60,000 nucleotides of DNA from Apostichopus japonicus (Eukaryota > Echinodermata > Holothuroidea > Aspidochirotida > Stichopodidae): the NCBI RefSeq assembly GCF_037975245.1, contig NC_092575.1, positions 5,575,501 through 5,635,500 of the forward strand, written 5' to 3'. Below, piece after piece: positions 37,300 to 47,729 of this stretch (position 1 is the first letter of the stretch; each line of letters opens with the position of its first letter). The notes beneath the pieces were generated by a model. It saw only the letters and a program-made list of their open reading frames with translations, was not told the DNA's origin and ran no database searches. Made by a program: the position numbers and the translations under genes.

Positions 37300-38130
37300 T
37301 AGTGGTTGTGCAAGCGATGTGACCCTTAGTCTTGTGTGTGAGTTGCATGCTGTGGCTGGTGATGAAATTGGATTCAACAATGTGGTGGCTGCAGATGATG
37401 CATCTCGAAGTACGATCACATTTGAAAGTACCATGCTGAATGGGTCACATCACTTGCACAACCACTAATGTCATATATCTGATCTGTTGTAGAGTTTGCG
37501 GCATCCAGTATGTTGGCGAACCAAAACCACCCTCAAGAAGCAATTCTATGGTCACAGATCCACAGTCATTACCATGAAGACTGAGACCCCAGTTGGAGAA
37601 CTTTTTAACCTTCCCAACCATACCATTAACGACATGTCCCTACAGGGGATTGAATCCTTAGGTAGCCGTCCTGACCTAGTATGAATCAGCAGAGAGAGGC
37701 TGTGGATGCAACGCCTTCGCACCATTCAACCTCATGTGCTCAAATTCAGGAAGGACATGACTAACTCTTCTTATGTTCCCCCCCACCTGCTCCCCTTGCA
37801 ACCCCCCCCCCCATCACTCCTCTTCTCAGCTCTGTTCCACCCTTTTTTCTCCACACCTTTCTGTCTTTGTCCTTCTCCAGTTTATTCCCTACTCCTTTCT
37901 CTTAATCCTCTCTTTGTCCCTCCACTTTTTATCTTCTACTTATCCTCTTCCCCTGTTGGTTTCTTTCTTCTCTCCATCCCTTGTCTACTAATCCCCTTAC
38001 ATCTATCTCTTTGTGTTCACCATGCTCATTAACCTGTCTGTATTCTGTGCATGTTTTTGTCCCTTCTATTACTGTTACTTGTCATTGAGCCTTTGAAGAA
38101 GATCCTGCTAGGATTGTAACGTCAGGCCAA
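37297..38130 (+). pseudogene. Penelope-like element 3' end (GIY-YIG endonuclease), 5' segment inverted
   Basis: Plus-strand sequence from 37442 reads GHITCTTTNVIYLICCRVCG then IQYVGEPK. After a one-base frameshift it reads TTLKKQFYGHRS, then TPVGELFNLPNHTINDMSLQ, and past a TGA stop RERLWMQRLRTIQPHVL. This is the GIY-YIG endonuclease region of Penelope-like retroelements. The downstream C/T-rich tract and TTTGAAGAAGATCCTGCTAG near 38090 are typical of their 3' region. The part that should precede it is present on the opposite strand at 37437-37297 (CDRTSRCIICSHHI … THKTKGHIACTTTNV). The two segments overlap by a 31-bp near-perfect inverted repeat (37297-37327 and 37442-37472, one mismatch). 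Frameshift and stop mean it is inactive. Confidence 0.82.
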
Positions 38131-39639
38131 CTTACTTATATACATAGAATTAATTAAGGAATATAGTTACATCTAGTATGATCTAACCTAGCCCAGCCTA
38201 ACTCCTCTAAGTAAGGCTATGCCTATGTAATAATAACTATATTGCCTACAGTACAGGCCTTCCTACTGGCATGCTGCCACACCAAAAATTAATCAACTTT
38301 GAACCACACAAGATATGTGAGTAGGAAATTATATATAATTTTATGTGAACCTCCTTATCACTGCAAAACGACCAGGAAATCTTCAATATTCCAAAACTCT
38401 ATCCCGGTCCGTCCAACCTTCAGTGTAGTGACTCGCTAGGTCCTGGGCCTAGCTTTACGTGCACTGTATAGAACGTAAGTAACTTCTCGCCGCGAACATT
38501 CAATAACTTCAATTCGGCGATTGATCCTCCTTCTAACATACTGTACTGCGTGTCTCTATCTCTTCCTACGTGACTGTGTGATTCAGGTGAGCGCGCTAAT
38601 TATTTTCCGTGATATGGTTCCGGAAAACTTCATAGCGCCAATCGATCCCGTAACAAATGACAATTAAAATTTAAAACTGGCAATGTTTTGCACTACAGTT
38701 CCCACAATCCCCGCAAGAATATATAAATATGGTCTAATAGTAGTACGGGGTACGATTTCTTACACAGAACGTAGTCTAGTACAGTAATACTGTGAGTATT
38801 CGTTCATGTTCGTCGACGTGACAGATACATGGGACTTTTAGTTACATAACGGAAACCGCTACATTGATGCATGTGGAAGACAGAGATCTTATCATAAATT
38901 AAGAGCTCAAGGCCGCCTACGAAATGTAATTAATGTACTATTATTTAATTTACAGTGCACATATTTCGTATTACAAGTTTGATATGTTTAATTTTATCTT
39001 ATATTAACTTTACAAAGTTACATATAGCCTAACTACAAGACAAGTTGCATAGCCTAAGTTGGGTCTAAATCTAAGGGACTGTAGGCCTAGCGGTGTTGCA
39101 CAAAATACGGAATAGGCTAGGTCTAAGTAGTCCAACTTAGGCCAACGTAAAGCTAAGTCTAACTAATATACCAAATTAATGCATTCCATCGTTAGCTTTC
39201 ATACCATGGTCATATAAACACATAACAAACCGATGCCAGTAATGACGTCCTTAATCTTTCTTATTTTTGACAGGATCCCCACAATCACATTTTTCTGGTG
39301 AGGTAGGCCTAACGTTAACTAATACTACCTACCCATTGGAAACTTTCTCACCGTCTATTTTCATGCAGCTACTTTGTTACAGTTTTGTGTAAATGATTTT
39401 TTGTAAACATGAACATTTTTTACAGGAATTTTTGGAGCATTCAGTTGGTGGACATAAATCTCAAACTTTCATTCCCATGGCCTTATAAACAAGTAACAAA
39501 CCAATGCCTGTAATTGTAAATGTAATGCCGGCCTAAATCATCTGTTTCACTTACTGGAAATTACAATCACATTTTCATGATGTGGTACTTCTTTGCCACA
39601 GGAATGTTGATTTTTATGGAGTTATTTTGTTCCTTACAG
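38131..39639. promoter_or_regulatory. Presumed shared OSBP/MZT2 promoter region
   Basis: OSBP (minus) and MZT2 (plus) are head to head, and their first coding exons lie 2.8 kb apart. Both begin with a splice acceptor just before the start codon, so both need upstream non-coding exons here. The interval contains a ZNF143/Staf-like site at 38692-38710 and an ETS-like TTCCGGAA at 38618-38625. The stretch 38400-38640 has more CG dinucleotides than its surroundings. Between about 39180 and 39600, two partly similar segments (CATGG.C.TATAAACA…GTAACAAACC.ATGCC) indicate a local duplication. Transcription start sites cannot be placed from sequence alone. Confidence 0.5.
38692..38710 (+). promoter_or_regulatory. 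ZNF143/Staf-type binding site
   Basis: ACTACAGTTCCCACAATCC closely follows the Staf/ZNF143 core ACTACAATTCCCA. ZNF143 sites are enriched in bidirectional housekeeping promoters, which fits the OSBP/MZT2 arrangement. Binding is not shown by sequence. Confidence 0.6.
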
Positions 39640-39648
39640 ACAATTACA

Positions 39649-39785
39649 ATGAGCAGCAAATCATCAAAATCGTATAAGTATGAAGTAAAGGGTAAGAAGG
39701 CAAGGGATGCTCTCAACCAGGAGGAACAGGAATTATTTGATCTCTGTCAACTCTCTGGTGTAGAAATAAGCCCAGCAGTACTGAG
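39649..39785 (+). CDS. MZT2: MZT2 coding exon 1
   Basis: Encodes residues 1-45 plus two bases of codon 46. Donor CTGAG|GTGAGAC at 39785/39786. The exon itself begins at 39640. Confidence 0.88.
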
Positions 39786-40299
39786 GTGAGACTGGGAGTA
39801 GTAAAGTTGATCCAATTTGTACGACTATATATCTGATATTTGATAACAGCAACGTAGTATTTCTGGTGATTTGTATTTATTAGTACAGTATATATATAAC
39901 ACAGTACTAGGATACATGTACTTAGGGAACACCTGAAATTACCATATTCTACCATACTATGGCTGTATACATGATAATTCATCTCATCTAGTAGTAGTAG
40001 ATCACCTACATTGGGCTCAATCTTCCATCTACAGAATTATCCTGGATTTACTCAAGTTGAATGTGTCTCCTTTGACGATCGCTGAAATGTTGAAATCCAT
40101 GATTCATCAGGGACGTTTGGCAGAGACAGACTCTGCTTCATCAAAGATGAGTTCCACCTCTCGACCCTCCTCCCGGAAAGGGGACAAATCTGGGTCCTCC
40201 AGAAGTGGACTTTCCTCCAGCAGGGACAAGGAGAAACAGAGACACGAGAAACCAGGGAAGAGCGCAGGAAGCCACAAAAGCTCTCAGGGTCAAACCTGA
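39649..40299 (+). CDS. MZT2: Mitotic-spindle organizing protein 2 (MOZART2)
   Basis: MOZART2 is a small subunit of gamma-tubulin complexes, binding GCP N-termini at centrosomes and spindle microtubules. Two coding exons, 39649-39785 and 40035-40299, join AG|A to give 133 residues. The conserved core reads NQEEQELFDLCQLSGVEISP, then RIILDLLKLNVSPLTIAEML, matching EEMELYELAQ…DPDV…ILVDLLKLNVAPLAVFQML of the vertebrate proteins. The tail (from ~75) is rich in Ser, Arg and Lys, as is common in MZT2. The start is the ATG at 39649, nine bases after an acceptor (TTCCTTACAG|A at 39639/39640). An in-frame ATG at 39577 would read through that acceptor and is less likely. The protein is somewhat shorter at the N-terminus than human MZT2A/B. 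A non-coding first exon probably lies upstream. Confidence 0.92.
40035..40299 (+). CDS. MZT2: MZT2 coding exon 2
   Basis: Acceptor CCATCTACAG|A at 40034/40035; ends with TGA at 40297-40299. Carries the IILDLLKLNVSPLTIAEMLK helix pair and the Ser/Lys-rich tail. Confidence 0.92.
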
Positions 40300-42703
40300 G
40301 GGGGTCAATCGAGTTGTTGTGACGGATTCGGTCGGTGACTGAGCTGTTAGTTTTGAAGAAGAGAGTAATCTGCCGTTTCCAGAAACCTTGAATATCACAG
40401 ATGCTGCAGTGTCCCAGAGAAGTCTTAAATCAGAGAATACCTAAAAGGTGGTAGATGGTGACTTAGATGTGTATGGGCTGCTGTTATTTAATTAATTATC
40501 TCAAGAAGTTCGTTTCTAAGTGACAGGTCTAAGAGCAAATGGTTACATGATCATTAAATTTGGCTAATTGACTTTCATGTTGCGATAAGTTTCGAACTTA
40601 CTTATGCTTTGCAGGAGAGCAACTTTGTCACTGACCCAAGAGGAGGTGATCATGCATTCTTCAGAGTAGAACATTATAAGATTTATTGTTGGCGTAGCAA
40701 CTTGAGGTCTTTCAATTATATTTCTCAAAAAATTAATGAAAAAGACAGATATGTTTACTACAAACTTAGCGATCTTTCTGCGAGTTCTTGTAAAGCTTTC
40801 ACCATCTTGGCATCTGTGCATTCCCAATTGAATGATAAGCTGTACCTCAGATAGAAATACTGTAGGCTTAGCTTGACATGCTGTTACGTCCAAAATGGCT
40901 GTAGCCTAGAAACAAGGAATATAAACCTGAGTTATTTAAAACGTTCTTGGTTGCCAGTGATATACCACTGATGGATCCATTTTAGATGGAGGGTACTATG
41001 TAAGTAATATTCTTGACCCCAACAAGACCCAACATATGTGAAAGGGCTCTGACAAATTACTTACCTCAAGCCAATATCATTACATGCCTTCCACTATTTA
41101 TTCCTTTGGTATGACTTTAAGTAACATGCAATTAGTTCATCATTTTCAGCTTGCAAACTTTATGTCACTGTATTTTTGATTTTGAATTCGTCATAGTTTG
41201 ATAGTTACATGGAAGGGTGTGTAGGGAGGGTTTCATGAATGTCTTAATCTTGTCCGTTTGGTGAGACAAAGATTTTTCCTTACAACTCAAGTGGAAAAAC
41301 AAACTCTTTTAGGCATTTGATCTTGTTTAATTGAAAACAAAATTGAATGAAAATATTATCAATGAAGAAATCAGATGTACACTATCACAGTGAATTAGTA
41401 GCACACTGACTGCTTTGTACGAAGCCTATCCATTCCAAGAGGGTATATTGTATCGGAGGATTTCTGTCGCTAGCAAGGTAGACCTAACTAGAACTGTTGA
41501 GGTTGTGTCTTCCTCCTTGATCTTAGAAAATATAAATTCAGACGGTCTGTTGTTCAACGTTGAAATTATTTTAGTTAGGCCTTGGGTTAATTTATTATAT
41601 CATATTTTATCTAGGTTAAGGAAAATGATGCAAATTCAAGCTTTGTTTAACATTTATTGGCTATTAAAGCTGAGCAACTTATATGCCATGTACCTATTTA
41701 TGTGTGCATGGTGGAGGGGAGGACAGGGTGTAGGGGAGAAGGGAATGGCTTTTTCATTTACAGGGGATATCCATGTAATCAATGGCACTAAGGGTAAAGT
41801 AGTGACAGTACTTCACTTCAAACTAACCCATGGTTTTTCTTGACTCAATTCATCGAATGAAAAAGAAAACGTGATAGTCTGCATAGTGGACATTGCTCTG
41901 TAACTTCAAGTGGACTTTTGACAAGAGAAAACTGGATTTTACAGGCCGCAACGACCTAATTTAAAACTGAGTTCAAATAAACAGAATTAAATGGAAACTA
42001 GATTTCTGTATTAATATTCTTTTTTTATTACTTTTTTTATGGGGGGGGGGGGGTCACATGATAGAGTGGGAAACAGCATAATGAGAATTTTTCCCTGAAG
42101 TTCATCACTTTGTAAATATAAATCTACCATAGTTGAGAATGTGGTGACAAAAATGTACATATTCCTATTGACAATGGAGGTTATTTTTTGTGTAACTGGT
42201 TGAAACTGCTCCAATAAAAGAATATTCTTACATTCAGTTTTCGTTTCACTTTGTTGTTTAAGAGGTCCCTTGGTCTTTGTAATGTCAATGACAAAAAATC
42301 ATAATACTTTCATAAGTTATTTTTCTAACATGCAACAAAAACTCCACATTTCCAGAATTTAGAGTTTCCTGTATTTTATTTTTATTTTACAAATTTAGCA
42401 AAAATGGAACTACATACTTGACTGTTCCTACACAAATCAGGGAAGTATTTAAATAGAGCATGATAAAGACAATCGACAAAATGTATGGAAAATTTCCATG
42501 TACAGTAGTAATTGAAGTGAATGCAAGATATTCAGGCTTCACAAAAGTTAACATCTTAACTTCTGAGGCACTGCTTACCTCTATTCAGAGACACTTTCCC
42601 AACCACATGTGAGCCCCTTCTGTTCCAAACACTTTTGACCTTAGTTAACGATTCTTTCTTCCAATATTCACTCATTACACTTGATGACCCAGACCATCTT
42701 TTA
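40300..42703. other. MZT2 3' flank, no further gene recognised
   Basis: Probably includes the MZT2 3' untranslated region; AATAAA occurs at 41976-41981, but no poly(A) site can be fixed. A 142-residue open frame at 41415-41843 lacks any known domain. A 12-G tract lies near 42041-42053. Confidence 0.5.
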
Positions 42704-43379
42704 CTGTGGTTCCCAAACTTTTTGGAACCACTACCCAGAATGCCTTTCCCTCCTCGACCCTTTACCCCCTACAGTATGTTTTATGTCAGACAGTCATTCA
42801 ACATAGAAAATGGTTCATTTTCATTTGCTGATATAGAAACGTATAAGCTGCTAGGTAGTTGTACTCTACATAGTCTTGGTCAAGACATTCAATTTATATA
42901 TAAATATCGTCAAAATATAACACTGACTGAGGGAGCCCTTCCACAAAGCTGCCTGTCAGGGGAATACAATAAGCCTTCAAACGAGCAGATTTTCGAAAGA
43001 GGATGTGAGGGCGCACTCATATTAATTGTAACAGGCAAAGTGACAGCACAATGCCAGGTTCTTGAACAAGACTATACTCTACAGTACACCACAGCATGTT
43101 TTACAAATCAATAAAATAGTGCTTTTCTAAATCCATCACTTAGAGACTCCACTGTTAAATATTCACCAGTAAATGTCTGCCAATTTAGCAGTTTAGTCCT
43201 TATTTCAAACAACAAAATACATACAGGCCTGAACCAATGAACCTGGCTTTCAATTTCAACATAACTTTTTTCTGTCAGAAGCAGTGCCATTACATCCCCC
43301 CCCCCCCCCACCACCACTCTCCCACTGCCAATCGGCTAATTAGTCCCCGGGATAATGTACCCCAGGTTGGGAACCACTG
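42704..43379. mobile_element. hAT-like non-autonomous element with GTGGTTCCCAA ends
   Basis: The left end CTGTGGTTCCCAAACTTTTT and the inverted right end CAGTGGTTCCCAACCTGGGG are classic hAT (Charlie-like) termini. The flanks ATCTTTTA (42696-42703) and ATCTATTT (43380-43387) agree at 6 of 8 positions, compatible with an aged 8-bp duplication. The 676-bp body has a long open frame (42635-43114) that crosses the left boundary and has no domain, so it is not a transposase. Confidence 0.75.
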
Positions 43380-45354
43380 ATCTATTTGCTCAATATAGTA
43401 CTGTTAGCAGAATATTATATTCCTTCTTTCAACTGTAGAAAAACAGGTCAGATTTAATAAGCATTGAGGACAAAACATAAGTTTCCAATTTCAAATCAAG
43501 GAGTGGATGTCAGTCAAATGCATGACCTGCAGTGAACACTGGTGGATATTAAGACTTCTAATAAGCACAAAATGATCAGCACAAGTCTTCCATATAATCT
43601 AACAATAAACTCTCTCCAGTCTCCATGCTGCTTTAAGGTTGTGTTAATAGTAACAGCAATATGCTTAAAGGTTGGAAACTATTGAAGAAACAACTTTGTT
43701 ACAATAGGCTTCGGTCACTTTTAAGTAAAACTGGAAAAGTGCATTCTTTTTAAAAAAGTAGCTGATATTTGAAACAATACGGTGAGCTTGACATAGTATC
43801 ACTAGACCTACTGCTACGGTATTAGAAACTGAACGCGAGCGAATCTAACAGCTAGTCAATTCTGTTCTAACACACCTGAAGGTCACTATGACACAATTTC
43901 AATGTTTTAACACATTCATTAGCATTCAGGTTTCTTAACCGTTTTGATCCAACTCCTTAAGAAAAAATATATATACCACACAGAGAATTCTGTTCATGCA
44001 AATAGAACCTTTCCCCTACCCCTCCCCCCGCCCATTACCACCCATCAAACGTACACCACCACCAAACATCTGGATTACACCCTTGATCGCAGCTCTTCTT
44101 TTACATATAAGCGTTGCAGTTCAACTGGATGACTCTGATCAGGATATTATGAAAATCACATTTATGCGAGAAGAGTGATTAAACCTGTTTAGTTAAATAT
44201 ACACAACGACCTGAGAGCAACCTTCACAAACAGCACTCTCCGCTGTGTTACTTATAGCTGTAATGCATTTTAGCATTCCTACATGTCAATGATGTCATTT
44301 ATGAGCTTATCTTTATATTGCTTTATTTCAGGTGTCTTCTAGGGGAAAAACTCAATGAGAGCACTTATCATTACATTTAGGCCTCTATCTTCATAATTCA
44401 TGCTTTGTCAACCAACTTGACAACAAGGATGGATACTATCGATATGCATTGCCCTCATGATATAAGAAGACGGGGGTTGAAAGTGGATCAAGTTGTTTAG
44501 GGTTTTCGTGCCTTAGGTTTTCATCTTTGGTTATTGACTCAGTAAAGTGAAGATAGACCTCTAATGTAGCAATATGTGCTGGCACTGTGTGTGTGGGAGA
44601 GGGGGGACACAGTGGGCATGCTCACCTCCACATTTCCCCTCCACCCCCTCCCCCCCCCCCCCCCCGCTTTCCACATGCACAATGAAAAAGATTATTACGG
44701 TAGATGGAGACCAAGCAGTCCTTAACCCACAATAGTATATTATGTACAACTGGCTATTATACATCTTTACACCCACCAACTGGCAACAAGTCCCGGAGTT
44801 GGACATTTTTCAAAATGCTAATACCAGTCTTTACTGGCCTCTCCTTTCATGCTTCAAAGGATTTGTACTGCCAATATGACCAGCAAAATTGAGAGCAATC
44901 ACATTTGGTTACTGCTTTCTGGAGCCAGAATAGAGCCTTAAGTCATGTCAACATGGGGTCCAGGGGCCAGCCATAGGGTCCTATAGTAAGCTGGGGTGAA
45001 GGGGGCTAGGTTTTGCAGTTGTCATCGATTCTCAGAATTTGTAACTTGGAAGTAGATGTAAATTACAGTCAGTAGAAGTCAACCTTTGCTCTTTGTATTT
45101 TTTTTTCTTCTTTGGACTGCTTAGGTGGTATACAAACAAATCAAGCACCATAAATAATTAAATAGCCATAATTAATTGAATTAATGTCTTATAAAGCTAT
45201 ATCATGGTTAACTTTATTAAGAATGTACCCAGGAGTGACATAATAGATTGGTTACTATTGGCCATAATATGAATTACCATGGAAGTGGTATGTCAAGCTT
45301 AAAATGAGAAAAGTTGACTAACATCTATCAGTTGAAATAATAATTTAATCTGTA
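43380..45354. other. Intergenic, no gene recognised
   Basis: Contains a C-rich tract at 44640-44665. Open frames near 43944-44178 (Pro-rich, then a hydrophobic stretch) have no homolog I recognise. Confidence 0.5.
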
Positions 45355-45902
45355 ATGATATGAATTTAGGATATGAAGTCAAGTGACCTACTAAATGCAA
45401 TTTCTACCCAGTTGAAGAAAAAATAATAATTTAATCTGTTACAATATGAATTTGGGATATGAAGTCAAGTGACCTACTAAATGCAATTTCTACCCAGTTG
45501 GAAAAATAATAATTTTAACCTGTTAGAATATGAATTTGGGATATGAAGTCAAGTGACCTACTAAATGCAATTTCTACCCAGTTGAAAAAAATAATAGTTT
45601 AATCTGTTAAGATATGAATTTGGGATATGAAGTCAAGTGACCTACTAAATGCAATTTCTACCCAGTTGGAAATATAATAATTTTAATCGGTTAGGATATG
45701 AATTTGGGATATGAAGTCAAGTGACCTACTAAATGCAATTTCTACCCAGTTGAAGAAAATAATAGTTTAATCTGTTAAGATATGAATTTGGGATATGAAG
45801 TCAAGTGACCTACTAAATGCAATTTCTACCCAGTTGGAAATATAATAATTTTAATCGGTTAGGATATGAATTTGGGATATGAAGTCGAGTGACCTATTAA
45901 TG
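45355..45902. repeat. ~84-bp minisatellite, 6-7 units
   Basis: The unit contains GATATGAATTTGGGATATGA, AGTCAAGTGACCTACTAAAT, GCAATTTCTACCCAGTTG and an AATAATAATTTAATCTGTTA spacer. Unit starts lie near 45357, 45443, 45526, 45610, 45695, 45779 and 45862. The last unit is cut by the hAT-like insertion that follows. Confidence 0.9.
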
Positions 45903-46474
45903 TAAGGTGACCAGACGTCCCCGATTTTCGGGGACAGTCCCCGATTACAGTGTGATGTCCCCGATGAACAAGTGTCCCCGACAATGTCCCCGATTCGTCA
46001 AAATGTTCAGGAATTTCGAAAATATCCCACATTATTAGTAAAATAATTGTAAAAACAAAATTTAGTCAAGTGTGCAGTCGCAGAACGGAACTTATAACCA
46101 GTATTTCAGGTGGGCAAGTGTAAAGTGGAAACACTGTTAAAAATATGCTCGATCTAGCCTAGCACTCTTTCGACCGTAAATATGGCAACTACGGCGACAC
46201 AACGACACTTATAGTGTGAGCATGAGCAAATCACAAGCTCTCAAAGAACCACGTAAAGTAAGTGGATTTCATTTAAGAAAAAGCTACATTTTTGAAAATA
46301 AAATTGTTTTAAAATGTGCTTCAAAGTATCACCATTTTACATCTAAGCACCTTAGGCACTTGAAAATTTTCCAAAGGGGAGGGGGACAGCCCGTTTCCTT
46401 AAACCCCTAGGCTCCCCCATATCAGTCACGCAATAAATGTCCCCGATTTCAGTCACAAAAAGATGGTCACCTTA
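45903..46474. mobile_element. hAT-like non-autonomous element, TAAGGTGACCA ends, perfect TSD
   Basis: Starts TAAGGTGACCAGACGTCCCC and ends TGGTCACCTTA, an 11-bp perfect inverted terminus. It is flanked on both sides by TATTAATG (45895-45902 and 46475-46482), a perfect 8-bp target duplication as made by hAT transposases. TGTCCCCGAT recurs several times inside the element near both ends. 572 bp, no transposase. Confidence 0.88.
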
Positions 46475-46482
46475 TATTAATG

Positions 46483-47530
46483 CAACCTTGAAACTTTCTT
46501 TAGTAACTACTCCCCCTATGTACGCAGGACAGTGAACCCGCATGATCTGTACATGTCAGAGATCAGAGGGTGTCCAGAATCCAGATGTGAAGAAAAATCC
46601 AGATTATACAAGCTTTTCTGTAACTTGGAATAGCATTCCCTTTTACAGTCCATAGACTTACATGGCATCATCCATTTTGAAATCCGAAATAAAATGCCTC
46701 CGAGTTTACATGGCCACAGTTTATATAGCTACGGTATTGGAAAACCTGTACAAAAGTGTGCTCTTTGTTACGATCACAAACAAGTTTGTATTTGTTAATG
46801 TAATTTGCAGTACCTGTACTGGACCGATGATACATTTGAAGTGTTGTATATTGGTGCTCTCTGCGCACGCCCAACATCAATGACTGGCGCTGCCGTGTTC
46901 ATACTGCTTAACTCGACGAGTTCCATTCTCTGTCAGCGGATCATTACGGTACCGTGAGTTGATCACTAGTAGTGAATACAAAGAGCGTAGTGACAGAAGA
47001 ACGGATGTGTTTGAAACTTATTTCAGTAGTTTCTGGTCAAACTCATTATTTTTAAGCACCTTCATCTGTGTTGTTCTCTATAGCAACCCTTTCTTCATTC
47101 TGCCAAACTGCACAAAGTGGAGCCTTGCACCAGTCAATCACTAGCAAGTCTGTATGTCTAACTTCTGACATGTTTGTGAGTGCTTTCACAAGATTGTTTT
47201 TACTTTGATCCAGAGATCTGTGAAACAGCTCGTACTCACACACGCTCAGGAGACATCATGAACCAAATTACCTGATCAGCATTGATTTGTGACAAAATAT
47301 GCAATGAATAAACATCAGGAGTCTGGACAAGAGTGATGATGGTGGTGGCCATTCCCAGGGTCCAGACCAATCTTTTGCTCGATGCCTAACTCACTACTTT
47401 TGCAGCCGCAAATAGAGTACTCTCGAATTTCGAGCCGGTCGAGATGGGTGTACAAAAAACCACTTATTCCTAGCTGAAAAAAACAGCTGCGAAAAAGTAT
47501 GAAAACTAATTAGATATCGCAGGGTAAGCA
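46483..47530. other. 3' flank of the CCDC117-like gene, no gene recognised
   Basis: Probably includes the 3' untranslated region of the minus-strand gene. Small open frames on both strands at 46660-46883 overlap each other and show no domain. Confidence 0.5.
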
Positions 47531-47729
47531 TCATAACTCCATGTGTTCATCGCTGCCATCAAGACTGGGTCCAAACAAAGGTCTTTCTATGTTTACAGCT
47601 ACTTCTTCATCTTCTTCACCCATGACGTCAGATTTGCGGGAAGCTTCACTATCTTTGGACGGACAGACTCTGTCAGCCGTAGGAACGTCAGGGGGATTCC
47701 ACAGAATCATGGCTGTACAAGGATTTGCT
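47531..47729 (-). CDS. CCDC117-like last coding exon
   Basis: Acceptor TTATTTTCAG|A at 47730/47729; TGA stop at 47533-47531. Reads ANPCTAMILWNPPDVP, an acidic stretch, RPLFGPSLDGSDEHMEL, stop. ILWNPP corresponds to the L-W-K/R-P/Y site near the end of CCDC117 and HCFC1R1. Confidence 0.88.

Noticed and set aside
37706-38032. 108-residue Pro/Leu-rich open frame
   Set aside because: It is the C/T-rich tract downstream of the Penelope endonuclease region read as codons.
38060-38130. Hammerhead ribozyme sometimes found in Penelope-like elements
   Set aside because: The CTGATGA core and GAAAC pairing could not be found together in this fragment.
39577-39648. Upstream in-frame ATG for MZT2
   Set aside because: It would place the splice acceptor at 39639 inside the coding region; the hydrophobic extension has no counterpart in MZT2 proteins.
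41415-41843. 142-residue open frame on the plus strand
   Set aside because: No known domain, biased composition and no conserved splice context. It lies in the probable 3' flank of MZT2.
42635-43114. 159-residue open frame
   Set aside because: It starts outside and ends inside a hAT-like element with clear ends; no transposase or other domain.
43944-44178. Short frame with a Pro-rich start and hydrophobic stretch, reminiscent of a secreted peptide
   Set aside because: No conserved mature region, no splice support, and two overlapping frames of similar length; chance is sufficient.
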